Of a stretch of DNA of 64,000 nt, positions 20,380 to 32,113 are shown one piece after another. The stretch is taken from contig CATNEN010000001.1 of assembly GCA_950097015.1 (NCBI GenBank), forward strand, positions 16,062,501-16,126,500, written 5' to 3'. A model generated the notes under the pieces. The model had not been told where the DNA came from and searched no databases. It worked only from the letters and a program-made list of their open reading frames with translations. Every line of letters begins with the position of its first letter. The stretch's first letter is position 1. This DNA comes from Macrostomum hystrix (lineage: Eukaryota > Platyhelminthes > Macrostomidae). The position numbers were made by a program, and so were the translations under genes.

Positions 20380-21796
20380 GGGTGTGACAAGTGCTACCTC
20401 CGGACGTCTTTACACCCGTCACGCCACGGAAGAGTGTATGACGTACAACTCACAGACGCAATGCAGATGGACTCGCGGCGCCTCGGCTGCGTCCAAACTG
20501 TACTTCGGACGCTGACTGACACGTACACCCTAGCAGAAGTCCAAAGTTTGCGTGGCGACGTCGGCGACACTCTCGGCGTCCGTGGGCACTCTCCGCTTAG
20601 TGCTCTGTTCGGCTTCGACTACGTCCGGGCGACGCCTCCCTGTTTTCTGCACCAACTGTGTCTGGGCTTGGTGCGCTGGCTACTGTATCAGTTGTTCCTC
20701 GTGCGCCATGACAAGCCAGACCGGTTCGCTCTGAACAGTCCCGACCTGCACAACCGAATTGACGCCATCACCGATCTCATGCGCTCCATTCGCATTCCTA
20801 GATCCGTACAGCGACACTCAGTCCGGCCGTTGAAGGACATAAAGCACCTACGTGGACACGAACTGGCACTGTGGGTTCTCGCGTATATGCCCATGCTGCT
20901 TGAAGACTTCCTGCCTGAGGCGCACTATTGGCACTTACTCGTGCTGTCGTCCGCGGTTTTCTGGATGACGCTGGAAGGTGCACCAAAGAGCGAGTTACGT
21001 CACGTCGAAGTGTCGCTGCGACACTTCCATTCCGCTCTGCCTCGTCTATATTCTCTTCGAGCACTGACATAACGCCCACCATGTTTGCACGCATATGCCG
21101 TCATACGCGCTTCTCGCTGGTCCCGTGCACACGCTATCAGCCGGAATATTCGAGACGATGCACGTCCAGCTACGTGCACGGATCCACGGGTCCCGGCGCA
21201 CGGACATTGAGATTGTTAACGCGATTGAACGTGAATTTTCTCTCATTGAAGCAGAGGGTCGGCTGAAAGGCGATGATTTAGAGCCTGAGCAGCACGACAA
21301 GCACAGACTTGAGTGCATCATCCACTTCGGCGTTAAATTACGATGCGTTCGTGGCACAGCGAACGGTTGGCAGACGGCGTCATTTCCTAGCGGCTTGTTC
21401 ATTGAAGTGTTTCGGCCTCCAGCTGACGACGTCACCAACGAGCAACCTGGTGCCTCATGCTTCGTTGCGGTTAAGGGAAACCAGAGGACCTCTTTCACGT
21501 TCCACCGCGTGGAAGCCATTAGTGCAGCTGCAGGGGGCGTCGTACTTACGCTGCGAGAGCTCCCGGTACAGGACGACGAGATTGACCCATTAGAGAAGCT
21601 GTGTGCCGTGCCGAAAGAGTCTGCTCGTCGTGGTTGCCGATTCGCGCATGTTAGGCGACTCCTGGCCGAACCCTTAGGAGCGGCACGTTACCTTGGGGGC
21701 GTCACTCAGGTCGGGCCAGAAGACATTGTCGGTGCTTGCGCCGTGTCCGACACAAAGATCGCAGTGCTTCCGTATGCACAGTTTGGGTTCTCATAA
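20363..21796 (+). pseudogene. TNP2/EnSpm-type DDE transposase fragment
   Basis: An open frame begins directly after a splice acceptor. It carries YGCDKCYLR (a zinc-binding pair), GVRGHSPLSALFGFDYVR followed by FLHQLCLGLVRWLL, then RIPRSVQRH and LRGHELALWVLAYMP. This order matches the conserved core of animal TNP2-like (EnSpm/CACTA-group) transposases. The first frame stops at 21072. The second frame, from about 21070 to 21796, continues with the expected downstream blocks (AHHVCTHM, GIFETMHVQL, RARIHGS), so one base appears lost near 21070. The N-terminus is missing or lies upstream of the repeat. It would cut and move the element; this copy is inactive. The subfamily name is by motif resemblance only. 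Confidence 0.65.
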
Positions 21797-22886
21797 TCCT
21801 CGATTTGGTTCGATTTGGGGAGACAATTATTCCCATGCCCGCTGATTGTGCGGTTGAATATGATATTCCGCCCCTTAAGCTCGTCTTTTTCCACCTTTTC
21901 CGCCCCGCACTGTCCCGCGCCAGAAAATTAAGCTAATTAGTAACACGGCAATATCAGATTTGCATATGCCCAATGCGTTTCCGTTCACTTCCAACCCCAA
22001 ATATTATCTGTTGAGTGCAATAAACTATCGATTCCTAATTGAAGAACTTCGCTTTCTAGGCACAAAAATTTGATTCCGCGCCACGAAACTACGATTCTTA
22101 GTAGTCAAAGTCTTAGTGTGCTACGCACATAATAGTGCAATAAAAGATACGTTTTGAATTTCTTTGTTACAATTGGCATGGCAAACTATGCTTAGTAAAT
22201 GCTGTTACCTCACAGACTGCCAGGGAGTTAAGCAACCGCAGCGTTTCAAATAAAATTCCAAGTCTATTGTTTTTCGTCTTCTTGCCGGACATTAGTAGCT
22301 ACAGTTGACTTGAAGTTCCAGGCCGAACTACGATTCCTGCCATGATTAAATGATTATGTCCATATTTTGTCTATGAGTGTCTATGGCTGAGATTACCAGT
22401 GTATTTTTTGCTTCTTTGTTCGCGTTTGCGTTTTTAAACTCAACTTCAATTAAGATCTTAAGATCTTAATTTCCCATCTTAGTCACCAGGTTGGGCTGAT
22501 TTGAGAGCATCCGTTCCCATTAAGCTGCCTTTTGGGATTGCTGTATTAAGCACTGAAGTGACAACTACATGTAGTCTGTATTTGTGGTAATAAATATAAA
22601 TGACCCTCGACTGCAGAATCAGATTTTCAGTATCAGGTATCAGAATTTACCTGCCCTGGTTTTCATTTGAGCCTCTGCTCGTTAATTATATTTAATGGTA
22701 GTTAATAATAGTTAATTAGTTATTAGTCAATAGTTATGAATAGTTATTAGTTAATTGTTAATTATAGTTATTAATAACCTCTGCTTGATAACTATCAACG
22801 TATCTCAGCGCCAGCTCTTCAGGTGTGTGGGCTTTGTCCCAATGCATTCCAGGATTCCACTACAAACGACTGGTCCCGGCTGCTAG
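21797..22886. other. Non-coding DNA after transposase
   Basis: AT-rich. It contains a palindromic run around TTAAGATCTTAA (near 22453-22470) and a stretch of TAGTTA-type short repeats at 22690-22790. No gene is seen. Confidence 0.35.
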
Positions 22887-23465
22887 ACTCTGGTCCCAGC
22901 GTCTCTACTTGATGACCTGGATGTCTCCAGCGACGATGATCGCACCACAGTGGGTGGTTCGCCGCCGCCAGATCCAGATGTCATGTCAGAGTCTCTGCTG
23001 GCCGGTCCGACGTCGCCTATTGCCTGCAGCACGCAGGACTGCAACCCCGCCGCCTCGCCACCATCGCGAACTCTGCCAAAGTCATGCGGCAGTAGCACAG
23101 CTCGACGGTACACGTTGGAGGACTACAACAGGCTGCCCGATGAGGCCCCTCCATCTTACACGTCACGCCGCCATTACGACAGACAACGACTACCTCCCCA
23201 GTGCTGCTCCGATTGTGCAGCCTGATATGCGGCTCTGCCTGCTGAGGAGCGAGAGAAGCGGCTACAGGCCAACGGACGGCACCGTCATCGCCCAGTAGTG
23301 CAGGCTGCGAACTTTTTTGCAATTGAAATGCCGCCGAGCCCGCCGCCTGCTCCACTGGAGCACATTAAAGTGGGGAAGCGCAGACGCCGACCGCTGCGAG
23401 ATCTTTCCGTTTCAGATCGCAATGACGCCCCCGAGAAGCGCGCGTCTATTCTGACGAAGCCGTAG
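22887..23465 (+). pseudogene. Decayed ORF, unknown transposon-associated protein
   Basis: One frame is open from 22887 to 23465 apart from a TGA at 23223-23225. The N-terminal part is acidic and proline/serine-rich (DLDVSSDDDRTT, GGSPPPDPDV, DEAPPSYTSRR). The part after the stop is basic and charged (LPAEEREKRLQ, KVGKRRRRPLRDL), ending at TAG. The composition is coding-like, and the location between a transposase and a BEN-domain gene of the same orientation suggests a third gene of one element. No domain is recognised. Confidence 0.35.
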
Positions 23466-24290
23466 CATCGTAGCAGAATTGCGTTAGCATACCTGATGAC
23501 ATAACATTATAATTCATAACATACCTGGCCTGGATTCCAATCCAAGAGTGGGAAGTTTCTACTGTACTTCAGTAATCTAGTTGACGCATTAGTCTCGGGT
23601 TAACTGCTGTTAGGGTTTACTGCTGGTAGGGTTTACTGCTGTTACGGTTGTACTGCTGTTAGCCTCTGGAAGTCTGAAGATCCACCAGTTCGAACCGCCA
23701 GTCTGGCAGTTCCGCTGATAGCGATTGAAAGCGATAGCGATTGATAGCGGTTGAATTCCGCAGAAAGCGATTGACATTCAGACCAATTAATTGTCAATCT
23801 AGCTAGATGAGTCTTATACTAGTATGAGTCTTACTGCGTCTAGTATGCGTCGACACTGAAATATAGTATTCCAACGAGGTTGTTGGAAGTTGTTGTTGGA
23901 AGTTGTTGGATTGCGTCACGACTCCCTCATTTTTAACTCAACTTATTCATGTAGCACGAGGACATGAATTGTATGGTTATAATCAATTGTATTGTAAATA
24001 GTGTAATTTAGCGACTCGCAAAATGAAATGGCGCGAGAGAAGGTCAACTTTTATTTTCCACAATCGCATATAAATACTGCGCGACAGAGAGGCATGGGGG
24101 TGCGCATAGTCCGTGCCAGACCCTGCGGATTAGCGCGCCGGCCGTCTGGGTGCACCCACCCCCCGGGCAGGGTGAGTCAGGCCGATTGAGTGCAGGTGCA
24201 CTGCCCGCGTCGGCAGCGTGCTGGTCTGGCCGCCACAGTAACAGTTATTGCTAATAAATAACGTGAGAATATTACTTTTTTAGCATTCGT
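23466..24290. other. Non-coding spacer with short T-rich and GTTAGGGTTTACTGC repeats
   Basis: Short imperfect repeats occur at 23590-23660 (ACTGCTGTTAGGGTTT type), 23720-23770 (GATAGCGATTGA type) and 23875-23915 (TTGTTGGAAG type). The sequence becomes GC-rich near 24060, with a TATAAATA-like box at about 24067, compatible with a promoter for the BEN-domain gene at 24291. Confidence 0.35.
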
Positions 24291-26248
24291 ATGCCTCAGT
24301 CGAGCAAAACCGAGTCTAGGCGCGCCGCTCCGAAGCGCAAGTCCGATCCGAACACGGAAGTTGAACCGAAATCGAAGTCGAAGTCGAGTTCCATGCAGAG
24401 AAACCGCAGAATTGCGAAAAGCAAAGAAAATGACGTTCCGAAAAAGAATGAGAAAGTGCGTGTCGCCGAAAACCAAACGTCCGAGCTTCAGTTATCGGAG
24501 CGCGGCACCCAGCCGCATGCTGAGGCAACTGCAGAGGCTGGCCCTACGGCTGCAAACGGCAACCTGCCGACTGATGGTGAACGCGCCTTGCAGGATGCGG
24601 CTACTATAGCTAAGGACGACAATCGTCCGCCTGTGTAGATGCTACCCTACAAAGTGGAGACCGTCATACGATACTTTCTGTTTCAGTACGACGAGTTCCA
24701 CGAAAAGACACAGGTGGTTTGCACCGGCGTGACGACATCAGCGGCCATTATTGTCGGCGTTTCTCGTGGGTCCCCTACGCCCGTTCAACTAGGCAGCCAT
24801 GTCTCGATAGTAACAGCTAAAACCAACAAGTCAAGTGCGAAGCGCTATTTTGGCAAGCTGGTGCGTGGGCCATTCGGCACTAAAGCAGAGGCTTCAGGGG
24901 CCGCGAACCTCACCAATGAGCACGCTCCGACCGTCGAGCTGCCACGCAGTTGCGCTTCGTGCAAGGGCCTATTGTTGGAGTTGCGACGGTCTAAGACCCT
25001 CAGTGACGCTCAACGTGAGTATGCAGAGTCTTCCCCGCGGATCGAACTTCGCGTTTAGTCATATTTGGAATGCACAAGCTTCTATGTTTCGATTCCCTCA
25101 CCAAAATTTTGCAGGCTCCGATCTTCGATCCGCCCGGTCCACGGAAGCCCAGCTGCGTGAGGAGGTTAGGGCACTTCAGCAGAAGCTTCATGTGTCCCAA
25201 AAGATGGAGGTGAGACTCATGCGCACGTTAGACGTCGAGCAGGCAAAGTCCTGCAACCTGGAGCGCAACGCTAAGGCAGCGAATGCGTTGCTAGTACGGG
25301 CATGTGACTTCCTAGTAGTAGGCGCTGCAGTGACCTCAGCTGCTTCGGGTGCAGATAGCTCGACAGAAGCTTCTGTCGAGCTATCTGCAGACGGAGGGGT
25401 ATCGAATCCCGACGTCGAAGACACCAGCATACCGGCAAACTGCGAATTGTCGGCGTCGCAGACTCGGCAGCTGCTGAATGCCTGTACAGCACCAGAGCAG
25501 GGTCCCTCGTCTGCTGGCTCTGTCAGTGGGCCTCGTGTCGCTGTCCGACAAGCAAGTGTACATCAAAACTTCGACGCAGCTCCGAGCTCAACTGGAGAGC
25601 CGACTACGGGACTACGTCAAAGTGATGCAGGATCCCGTTGACCTTGACGAAGTTGACGAAGCTGGACTCGCCAAGATGCGCCGATCGGCCAGACTCGCAA
25701 CGATTAGGGCCCTATTCCGGTCCGTTTTTACGGACGGCGAGTTAGCCAATAGTAGCCTGTCGGGCCGGCGGGCCGCTGGCTATGTGTCGCTGCCCGCAAA
25801 TGCCGGCAAGCTGGCAGCAGCCAAGCAGTGGCTTGCTAACGCCAGTATTAAGTACAGTGAACTCGAGCTGCAGCGCGCGTTCACACGATGCGGTGAAACT
25901 GCACGACATCGACTGGGGCTGCCAAAACGCATAAGGAGCAAGGCACAGTCGAGTGGCGAAGCTGCCAAGCCACGTCGCGATAAGGGCGGGGCAGATAGTA
26001 CTATTCGTATTGGGCTTCGAGCTGGGCCTTCGGCGGTGCTGCCGGCTGCCAAGCAAGTAACAGGTTCAGGCATCGTCGACGAAGATTCCTCCGAGTCGGG
26101 CGGCACCCCCGAAAGTGTCGCGTTCCGCGAAGCCAGGCAGGTGTTCAATCAGGCCGAGACCCCACAGCCCAGGACGGATAATTCTGTACGAAATGTCGAC
26201 GATCTGGAGATCGCTCCAGACATGCTGCTCGCCGTACTGCATGAGTAG
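24291..26248 (+). pseudogene. BEN-domain protein, damaged, probably transposon-borne
   Basis: The gene starts MPQSSKTESRRAAPKRKS with a lysine/arginine-rich, nuclear-signal-like region. An in-frame TAG (24636-24638) is followed at once by ATG in the same frame. The next part runs to a donor C^GTGAGT after 25014. A 100-bp intron ends at TTTTGCAG (25114), and phases agree. The second exon has a coiled coil (QLREEVRALQQKLHVSQ). The frame then changes between about 25490 and 25540. The last part, to a TAG at 26248, holds a BEN-like domain (about 25675-25935) with ALFRSVFTDGELANSSLSG and SELELQRAFTRCGETAR. BEN domains bind DNA and bridge chromatin factors. The stop and frameshift mean the copy is probably dead, unless unseen splicing removes them. 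Confidence 0.55.
25350..25389. repeat. 40-bp perfect palindrome
   Basis: The 20 bases 25350-25369 are the exact reverse complement of 25370-25389, centred on AAGCTT. It lies inside the second exon of the BEN-domain gene, and reads in frame as alternating serine, threonine, glutamate and alanine residues. It has no spacer. Confidence 0.95.
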
Positions 26249-26973
26249 GTGGAACTTCATATAATCATGTAATTGATCGGGCCTGTCATAAAAAGGCGTC
26301 GCCCTAGACTTTGTCAGTCAACAGTAAAACGCAGTGAAAAGGATTTTCTGTGGTTTCGATTGCGGAACGATTGCGGATCGAGTATGACAAATGGAATTTC
26401 AGTTGCAAATATTTGTCTAAATCTATTTATTGGATTGGGATTGAGATTGAGCTTGGGGTAGAGAGGTTGAGATTGAGATCGAGCTGGTGGATGAGATTGG
26501 GGATACCGAAGGCATTACCTTACCTTAAGAACGTACGATACCTTGAACGCATTTTCATTTTCGAATTAATTTATAATTTACACGTACCGGGTGCTACATA
26601 TAATTGATGCCACAAAACGTGTTGGCACATTTTTCTTACCATTCTATATATCCTTAATTTGCAACCAATTTTTTGCTGCTCAATTTAACGTCGTAAACTA
26701 CATTTTTTAAATACAGCTGCCATATATTTTGTTTCTGGCGAGTTGACGCCGTCACTTTTTTGTTATAGGACCAGCCACTTTCGGCATAATCAGCAGTATA
26801 AACTGTCCAAGATGCTGTCTCCTGTATTTATTCTGTGAATGGGCGTTGGCTTAATTATACTTGTTAATTAAGTATTGAAATACTCAGTAACAAGTTATGC
26901 AATTATATTTAAATTTAAATTATACACTCAAGTTTCACTTTAAATTGATGCACGCTATGCACTACGTATATCT
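26249..26973. other. AT-rich non-coding DNA
   Basis: There is no gene signal. A short GATTGGGATTGAGATTGAG-type repeat is at 26430-26500. Confidence 0.35.
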
Positions 26974-27370
26974 GGAATTTCGTCCGCTTTCTTGTCCGGT
27001 TAAAGTCTACGAACATGTCATCCGGTTTAGATCCGGAATTTCGTCCGCTTTCTTGTCCGGTTAAAGTCTACGAACATGTCATCCGGTTTAGATCCGGAAT
27101 TTCGTCCGCTTTCTCGTCCGGTTAAAGTGTACGTACATTTAATCCGGTTTAAGTCCGGAAATTGCTCCGCCTCGTCATCCGGCCTACTCCGGATGGCAAC
27201 CGGGTGAGATTCCGGAGAAACCTCCGGATTCTGTTCCGGATGAAGGGGTCATATTTTGAAGCTTTGGTCCGGTTTGTAAACTTTTCATCCGGCATTCATC
27301 CGGATTTTTACATGTAAATTTGCTATGTGCACCGGATGAAACTTCGGATGATGGACCGAGTAAAAACCGG
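26974..27370. repeat. TCCGG-rich block with 61-bp tandem repeat
   Basis: A 61-bp unit beginning GGAATTTCGTCCGC starts at 26974, 27035 and 27096, the third copy decaying. From there to 27370 the short palindrome TCCGGA and its halves (TCCGG, CCGGA) recur many times on both strands. Such dense short motifs resemble subterminal transposase-binding arrays, but no transposon ends were identified. Confidence 0.5.
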
Positions 27371-27404
27371 ATTACCACAGCCAGGCGGGTTCTTGCAAGT
27401 TTGT

Positions 27405-27520
27405 TATATTACGGTTACGGTTACGGCAATTACGGTGATTTTTTGGCCGTAATTACGGGTCATGACGGTTACGGTGATTACCCATTGATGAAGGTTACGG
27501 TTACGGTTACGGTCCGAGAG
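27405..27520. repeat. TTACGG-type short tandem repeats
   Basis: Clusters of TTACGG at 27410-27430 and 27493-27512 flank inverted CCGTAATTACGG sequence. They adjoin the TCCGG block and may be part of the same mobile element. Confidence 0.4.
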
Positions 27521-27612
27521 ATTGACGGCGGCGAAACACTACCAGTAAAGTTACTTTACAAGCTCATTTTGTTTAAAACACCATATTAGAACTAGGTCAT
27601 TACGAACTATAA

Positions 27613-28905
27613 GGTTGGAAGTGGTAGTGGTGTTTATTTGTTTAGAATAGCAGAGCATTTATCTCTCAGAATATATAAGGGAACGCTGTGAAATCGCCTG
27701 TTTCATTTTAATGCATTTTCATTGTCCTAAAAAGGGCCGTTTTAACTACTTCTAGGTTAGAAACAACCTCGCTTGAAAACACATGACATCGGATAGAATA
27801 TTCGAGCTGAACTTGGAAGTTGTAAATTTGTACTAAATAAAATTATCCAAATTAACCTGGTGTGCCAGCCAAGCCCGACTGCCCGCAGAATAAACGCGTG
27901 AGCTGAGCCCGACAATGCGACAAATGGGGTGTATCATGTATGTTAGCCTGTGTAAATCTGTGTAAATTACTGCTAAAAATGATGCCACTAATTATTACTC
28001 GTTTAATGAGTCCTTTGCATTTGAAATCTAGAGTCAACATGGGTGCCTCTTCAAAAAGCGCTATTCTTGTGGAGGCTAAACAATTGGAAGTTTTGGAACT
28101 TTGACTAACGTTTAGACAACATGATAGCCATTTGAGCAGGAATAATGCACGAAGACATAATTCCGATAAAACTGAACTCAAAATACACTATTATCTCTTA
28201 CCAAGACCAGTCAATCAGTGAGATGAAAAGTAGCTCTAGTAATGCATGAAGTTTTGACGGCTTGTTAAAACGAACCAACTAAGCTTTAAAAACAGCGTTC
28301 GAACAAAAAATTGTTCGATCGATATTCAGCTATCATGCAACGACGATTTCTATTGGCGGACAAAAAACTTAATTCGTTTTGTGCCTACTTCATTCACTTT
28401 CATACGTCTATTGCTTACTTAAAGTAAGCATTAATGCTTTGCATCGTGAATTTGTGACTAAAAAGTTGTACGTTTACTAAGGACATTTAGAACATATACG
28501 AGCGTACATTTTCTAAATAAACTCAAATAGATAAAACACATGAAATTAATATTCTAGAATCTAGATTGATCAAAAGAAACTATAATACTAGCATTGCTTT
28601 TTCAGAAGGAATCATACATTTTATTGCCCCAATTATTGCAAGTTACGCAGAAAGCATAAAATATAAATTTATTGGGTACAAATTAAAAAAGCTTGCAAGT
28701 TTAAGTCGAATATTTAACCCGATGTCATGTGTTTTCAAGCGAGGTTGTTTTTAACCTAGTAGGTAGTTAAAACGGCCCTTTTAAGGACAATGTAAATGCA
28801 TCAAAATCAAAATGAAACAGAGGCAAGTTCACAGCGTTCCCTAATATATTCTGTAATAGATGCTCAGCTATTCTCAAGGAAAAAATTAAGACCACTACCA
28901 CTTCC
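27613..28905. mobile_element. 1.3-kb element with ~200-bp terminal inverted repeats
   Basis: The left arm (27613 to about 27805) and right arm (about 28705-28905) are inverted copies. The outer ends AAGGTTGGAAGTGG and CCACTTCCAACCTT match exactly, and long blocks such as AACCTCGCTTGAAAACACAT are shared. Small indels separate the blocks. The central 900 bp has no convincing ORF. This is a foldback- or MITE-like non-autonomous DNA element. I saw no clear target duplication. Confidence 0.7.
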
Positions 28906-28955
28906 AACCTTGAAGGTACACTCGTGTCCTGTCGGAGCTAACCCATTATGTAGCG

Positions 28956-29383
28956 CAGGGGTAGTCAAACTTATTTGCTGGCGGGCCAAAGAGAGAACCT
29001 AAAAGACGACAACGGGCCGCATTGACTGTATAAATATGAGATAGGGTAGAGATGAGACATGAGAGAGATGAGACAGGGAAGAGATTAGACACGGGAGAGA
29101 TTAGACACGGGAGAGATTAGACACGGGAGAGATTAGACACGGGAGAGATTAGACACGGGAGAGATTAGACACGGGAGAGATTAGACACGGGAGAGATTAG
29201 ACACGGGAGAGATGAGACACGGGAGAGATGAGACACGGGAGAGATTAGACACGGGAGAGATTAGACACGGGAGAGATTAGACACGGGAGAGATTAGATAC
29301 GAGAGCGATGAGACACGGGAGAGATTAGACACGAGAGAGATGAAACAGGACACTGTAGATGTCAGAACAGTGCCAGACCCCTG
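28956..29383 (+). mobile_element. Non-autonomous hAT element (MITE) with internal minisatellite
   Basis: The ends CAGGGGTAGTC and GACCCCTG form short inverted repeats typical of hAT elements. The exact 8-bp sequence ATGTAGCG precedes (28948-28955) and follows (29384-29391) the element, the target-duplication length of the hAT superfamily. Inside, after a GGGCCGCATTGACTGT block, a 16-bp minisatellite (GAGATTAGACACGGGA) fills about 29050-29345. A related inverted copy is at 32923-33202. Confidence 0.85.
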
Positions 29384-29391
29384 ATGTAGCG

Positions 29392-30119
29392 AATGCGATC
29401 GATAATCGTTTTTTTATATAAAACTGGACAGAAAATACCAACAGATCGATATTTTCTTGGAGTTACAAGCAATATCTAGTACCACAGTCGCACTTATACA
29501 ATTGATTAGTCATATAGTATGCGAAGCTAAATTTATTGTATTTTCTGCTTTAAAATAATTTCATACGAGTCCAGACTAAAGTATAACTGTGAACTCAGCT
29601 TGACGGTATAATAAACGTAGCATAGTCACATTGCAGTTCAGGTGCAGCTCACATAAGAAGTGAGTGTATTTTTGTATTGTGCACTTTAAACGTGAAAAAG
29701 CGAAACCCTTTAAAAATGTATTAAAAATGTAAAAGATAGGTTGACATCGACATGTGAAAGGTGATTGTTTGCGGATTTTTTCTCTGTGGCTTTTTGTTGG
29801 GATTTTACGCTTTTTTAAGGCTTGTACATTCATTACTACTTATCTCCCATAGATCTAGGCATAAATCTCCCAAAATTTATCAAGGTCAAGCATAAAACTG
29901 ATGAAGGGTGATTAATTCTTTCTCCCAGGTACTTTTGTAGTGTCGTCTTCTTCCGACAATCGTGACTCATGCATCATGCATGCTGCACATCTAGGGCATC
30001 CGTTGCGAAATGCTTACCGATCACTGATGCACTGTTGCCATTCAAGAATCATCGAAACGGCAGCTGATTAAATGTGCTGAAACGGACCGGTCTGCAAATC
30101 AAACCATCGTTTGAAATTT
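29392..30119. other. AT-rich non-coding DNA
   Basis: No gene, RNA or repeat structure recognised. Confidence 0.35.
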
Positions 30120-30960
30120 AAAATCAACTCTGGTCTCATCTCACGTTAAATTTCTGGTCTCATGTCACCTTGTATCTCTGGTCTTGATCTCAACTTTATG
30201 CTGGTCTCATCTCACCTTTCAACTCTGATCTCATCTCACCTTTCGCCTCTGATCTCATCTCATATTTCACCTATGATCTGATCTTAACTTTCACCTCTGA
30301 TCTCATCTCACCTTTCACCTCTAATCTCATCTCACCTTTCGCCTCTGATCTCATCTCACCTTTCACCTCTGATCTCATCTCATCTTTCACCTCTGATCTC
30401 ATCTCATATTTCACCTATGATCTGATCTTAACTTTCACCTCTGATCTCATCTCACCTTTCACCTCTGATCTCATCTCACCTTTCACCTCTGATCTCATCT
30501 CATATTTCACCTATGATCTGATCTTAACTTTCACCTCTGATCTCATCTCACCTTTCACCTCTGATCTCATCTCATATTTCACCTATGATCTGATCTTAAC
30601 TTTCACCTCTGATCTCATCTCACCTTTCACCTCTGATCTCATCTCACCTTTCACCTCTGATCTCATCTCATATTTCACCTATGATCTGATCTTAACTTTC
30701 ACCTCTGATCTCATCTCACCTTTCACCTCTGATCTCATCTCATATTTTACCTCTAATCTCATCTCACCTTTCGCCTCTGATCTCATCTCACCTTTCGCCT
30801 CTGATCTCATCTCACCTTTCGCCTCTGATCTCATCTCACCTTTCGCCTCTGATCTCATCTCACCTTTCACCTCTGATCTCATCTCACCTTTCACCTCTGA
30901 TTTCATCTCATATTTCACCTCTGATCTGATCTCACTCTCAGAATACATCTTACCTGAAAT
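30120..30960. repeat. 24-bp minisatellite
   Basis: The unit is about ACCTCTGATCTCATCTCACC plus TTTC, some 33 copies, with a repeating higher-order variant (CATATTTCACCTATGATCTG). Because the period is a multiple of three, a 98-codon frame appears on the minus strand; it is not a gene. Confidence 0.9.
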
Positions 30961-31242
30961 CTGATCTGATAGCACCTCTCCCCATCGGGGGGTTCAATCA
31001 ATTTTGCGTCGATATTGCTCACAGCTTTGCCTTAATCGTCTCTGCTGTTGATCTAGTATCTCATGCTAATTAGCATGCATAATTATTTTTTCGTTGCAAT
31101 TTAAGCATTCGCAATACATATTTTTAATCAGGTTAAATTTGTACGCTTGGCACATTGTAATATTTGTGGTAGGAATACCTGTGCCTTGGTATCGTATTTA
31201 TAAACATTAATGTGTACTCACTGGGCCATATATAGAGCTATA
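30961..31242. other. Unassigned flank
   Basis: No feature recognised in this short AT-rich stretch. Confidence 0.3.
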
Positions 31243-31250
31243 CGCCTAGG

Positions 31251-32113
31251 TAGGGATGCCAACCGGTTTTTAAACCGGTTTAAAAAACCGGTTTTTAGCA
31301 GGAAAACCGGTTCTAAAAAACCCGGTTTTTTTGTCCGTTTTTGACGGTTTTTAATGGTTTTTTATTTTAATTATGTCTCACAGAGTCACAATTTTTGCAC
31401 TTTTAAGACAAAATAACTGGTAACAAAATTTGCTTCGTGGTGGCAGCGCTACTAAGTCCTTTCAAATTGAACATTAAACTTAAAATTAAATCTAAGTTGA
31501 ACTTGATGTATAAATCTAAATTGGGGCCTAATCTAAAACTATCTAAGTCTAAACCTAAAAACATCAAGGGTTCGCCGTTTCTAATCTAACCATCCCAGGG
31601 TACCGCCATTTCGAGACTGTGACCAGTTTACCTTGGCCAAAATCATCAAATTAATCAATCATTGCTACCAGTGCATCATTAAGTTTAAAGTAATCTAATT
31701 ATTCAGCAAAATTAAGAGTTCGCGAATTAGTTACGAACTGATCCGAACTAAATCTCTATTTATATTAAGTTCGCATTGGGTCTTTATTTTAGTTCGCATT
31801 TAGTTCGCATTGGCTACGGAACGATTCCGAAGAAAGTCCACGGAAAATTTGAATTGGCGCGATATTCAATTTCTGCGAAACCTAACTATAACTAATTTAA
31901 AATTAATAATTCCAAGAAGCTTTTATTTTTATTAATCGGCACGCACACCTTTAACAAATTCACGATTGTATATAAGTTCTATCTTCTATGCTTATTTAGT
32001 GCTTTTTAAAAACTTGGCACACAAACCGGTTTTTAAAGACCGGTTTTCTTATAAAAGGCGGTTTTCAAACCGGTTAACCGGTTCTCAAAAAGGGCCGGTT
32101 TTTGGCATCTCTA
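31251..32113. mobile_element. hAT-type non-autonomous element, 863 bp
   Basis: The ends TAGGGATGCCAA and TTGGCATCTCTA are inverted repeats with one mismatch. The 8-bp target duplication CGCCTAGG is exact on both sides (31243-31250 and 32114-32121). Each subterminal region is packed with AACCGGTTT palindromes. The 700-bp core is AT-rich with no transposase. Confidence 0.85.

Noticed and set aside
25490..25540. A 25-nt intron explaining the frame change in the BEN gene
   Set aside because: GT...AG ends can be drawn, but the length is below what animal spliceosomes normally accept; a frameshift is simpler.
27405..27520. Telomere-like repeat
   Set aside because: TTACGG differs from the TTAGGG animal telomere unit, is short and has inverted copies; better seen as part of a mobile element.
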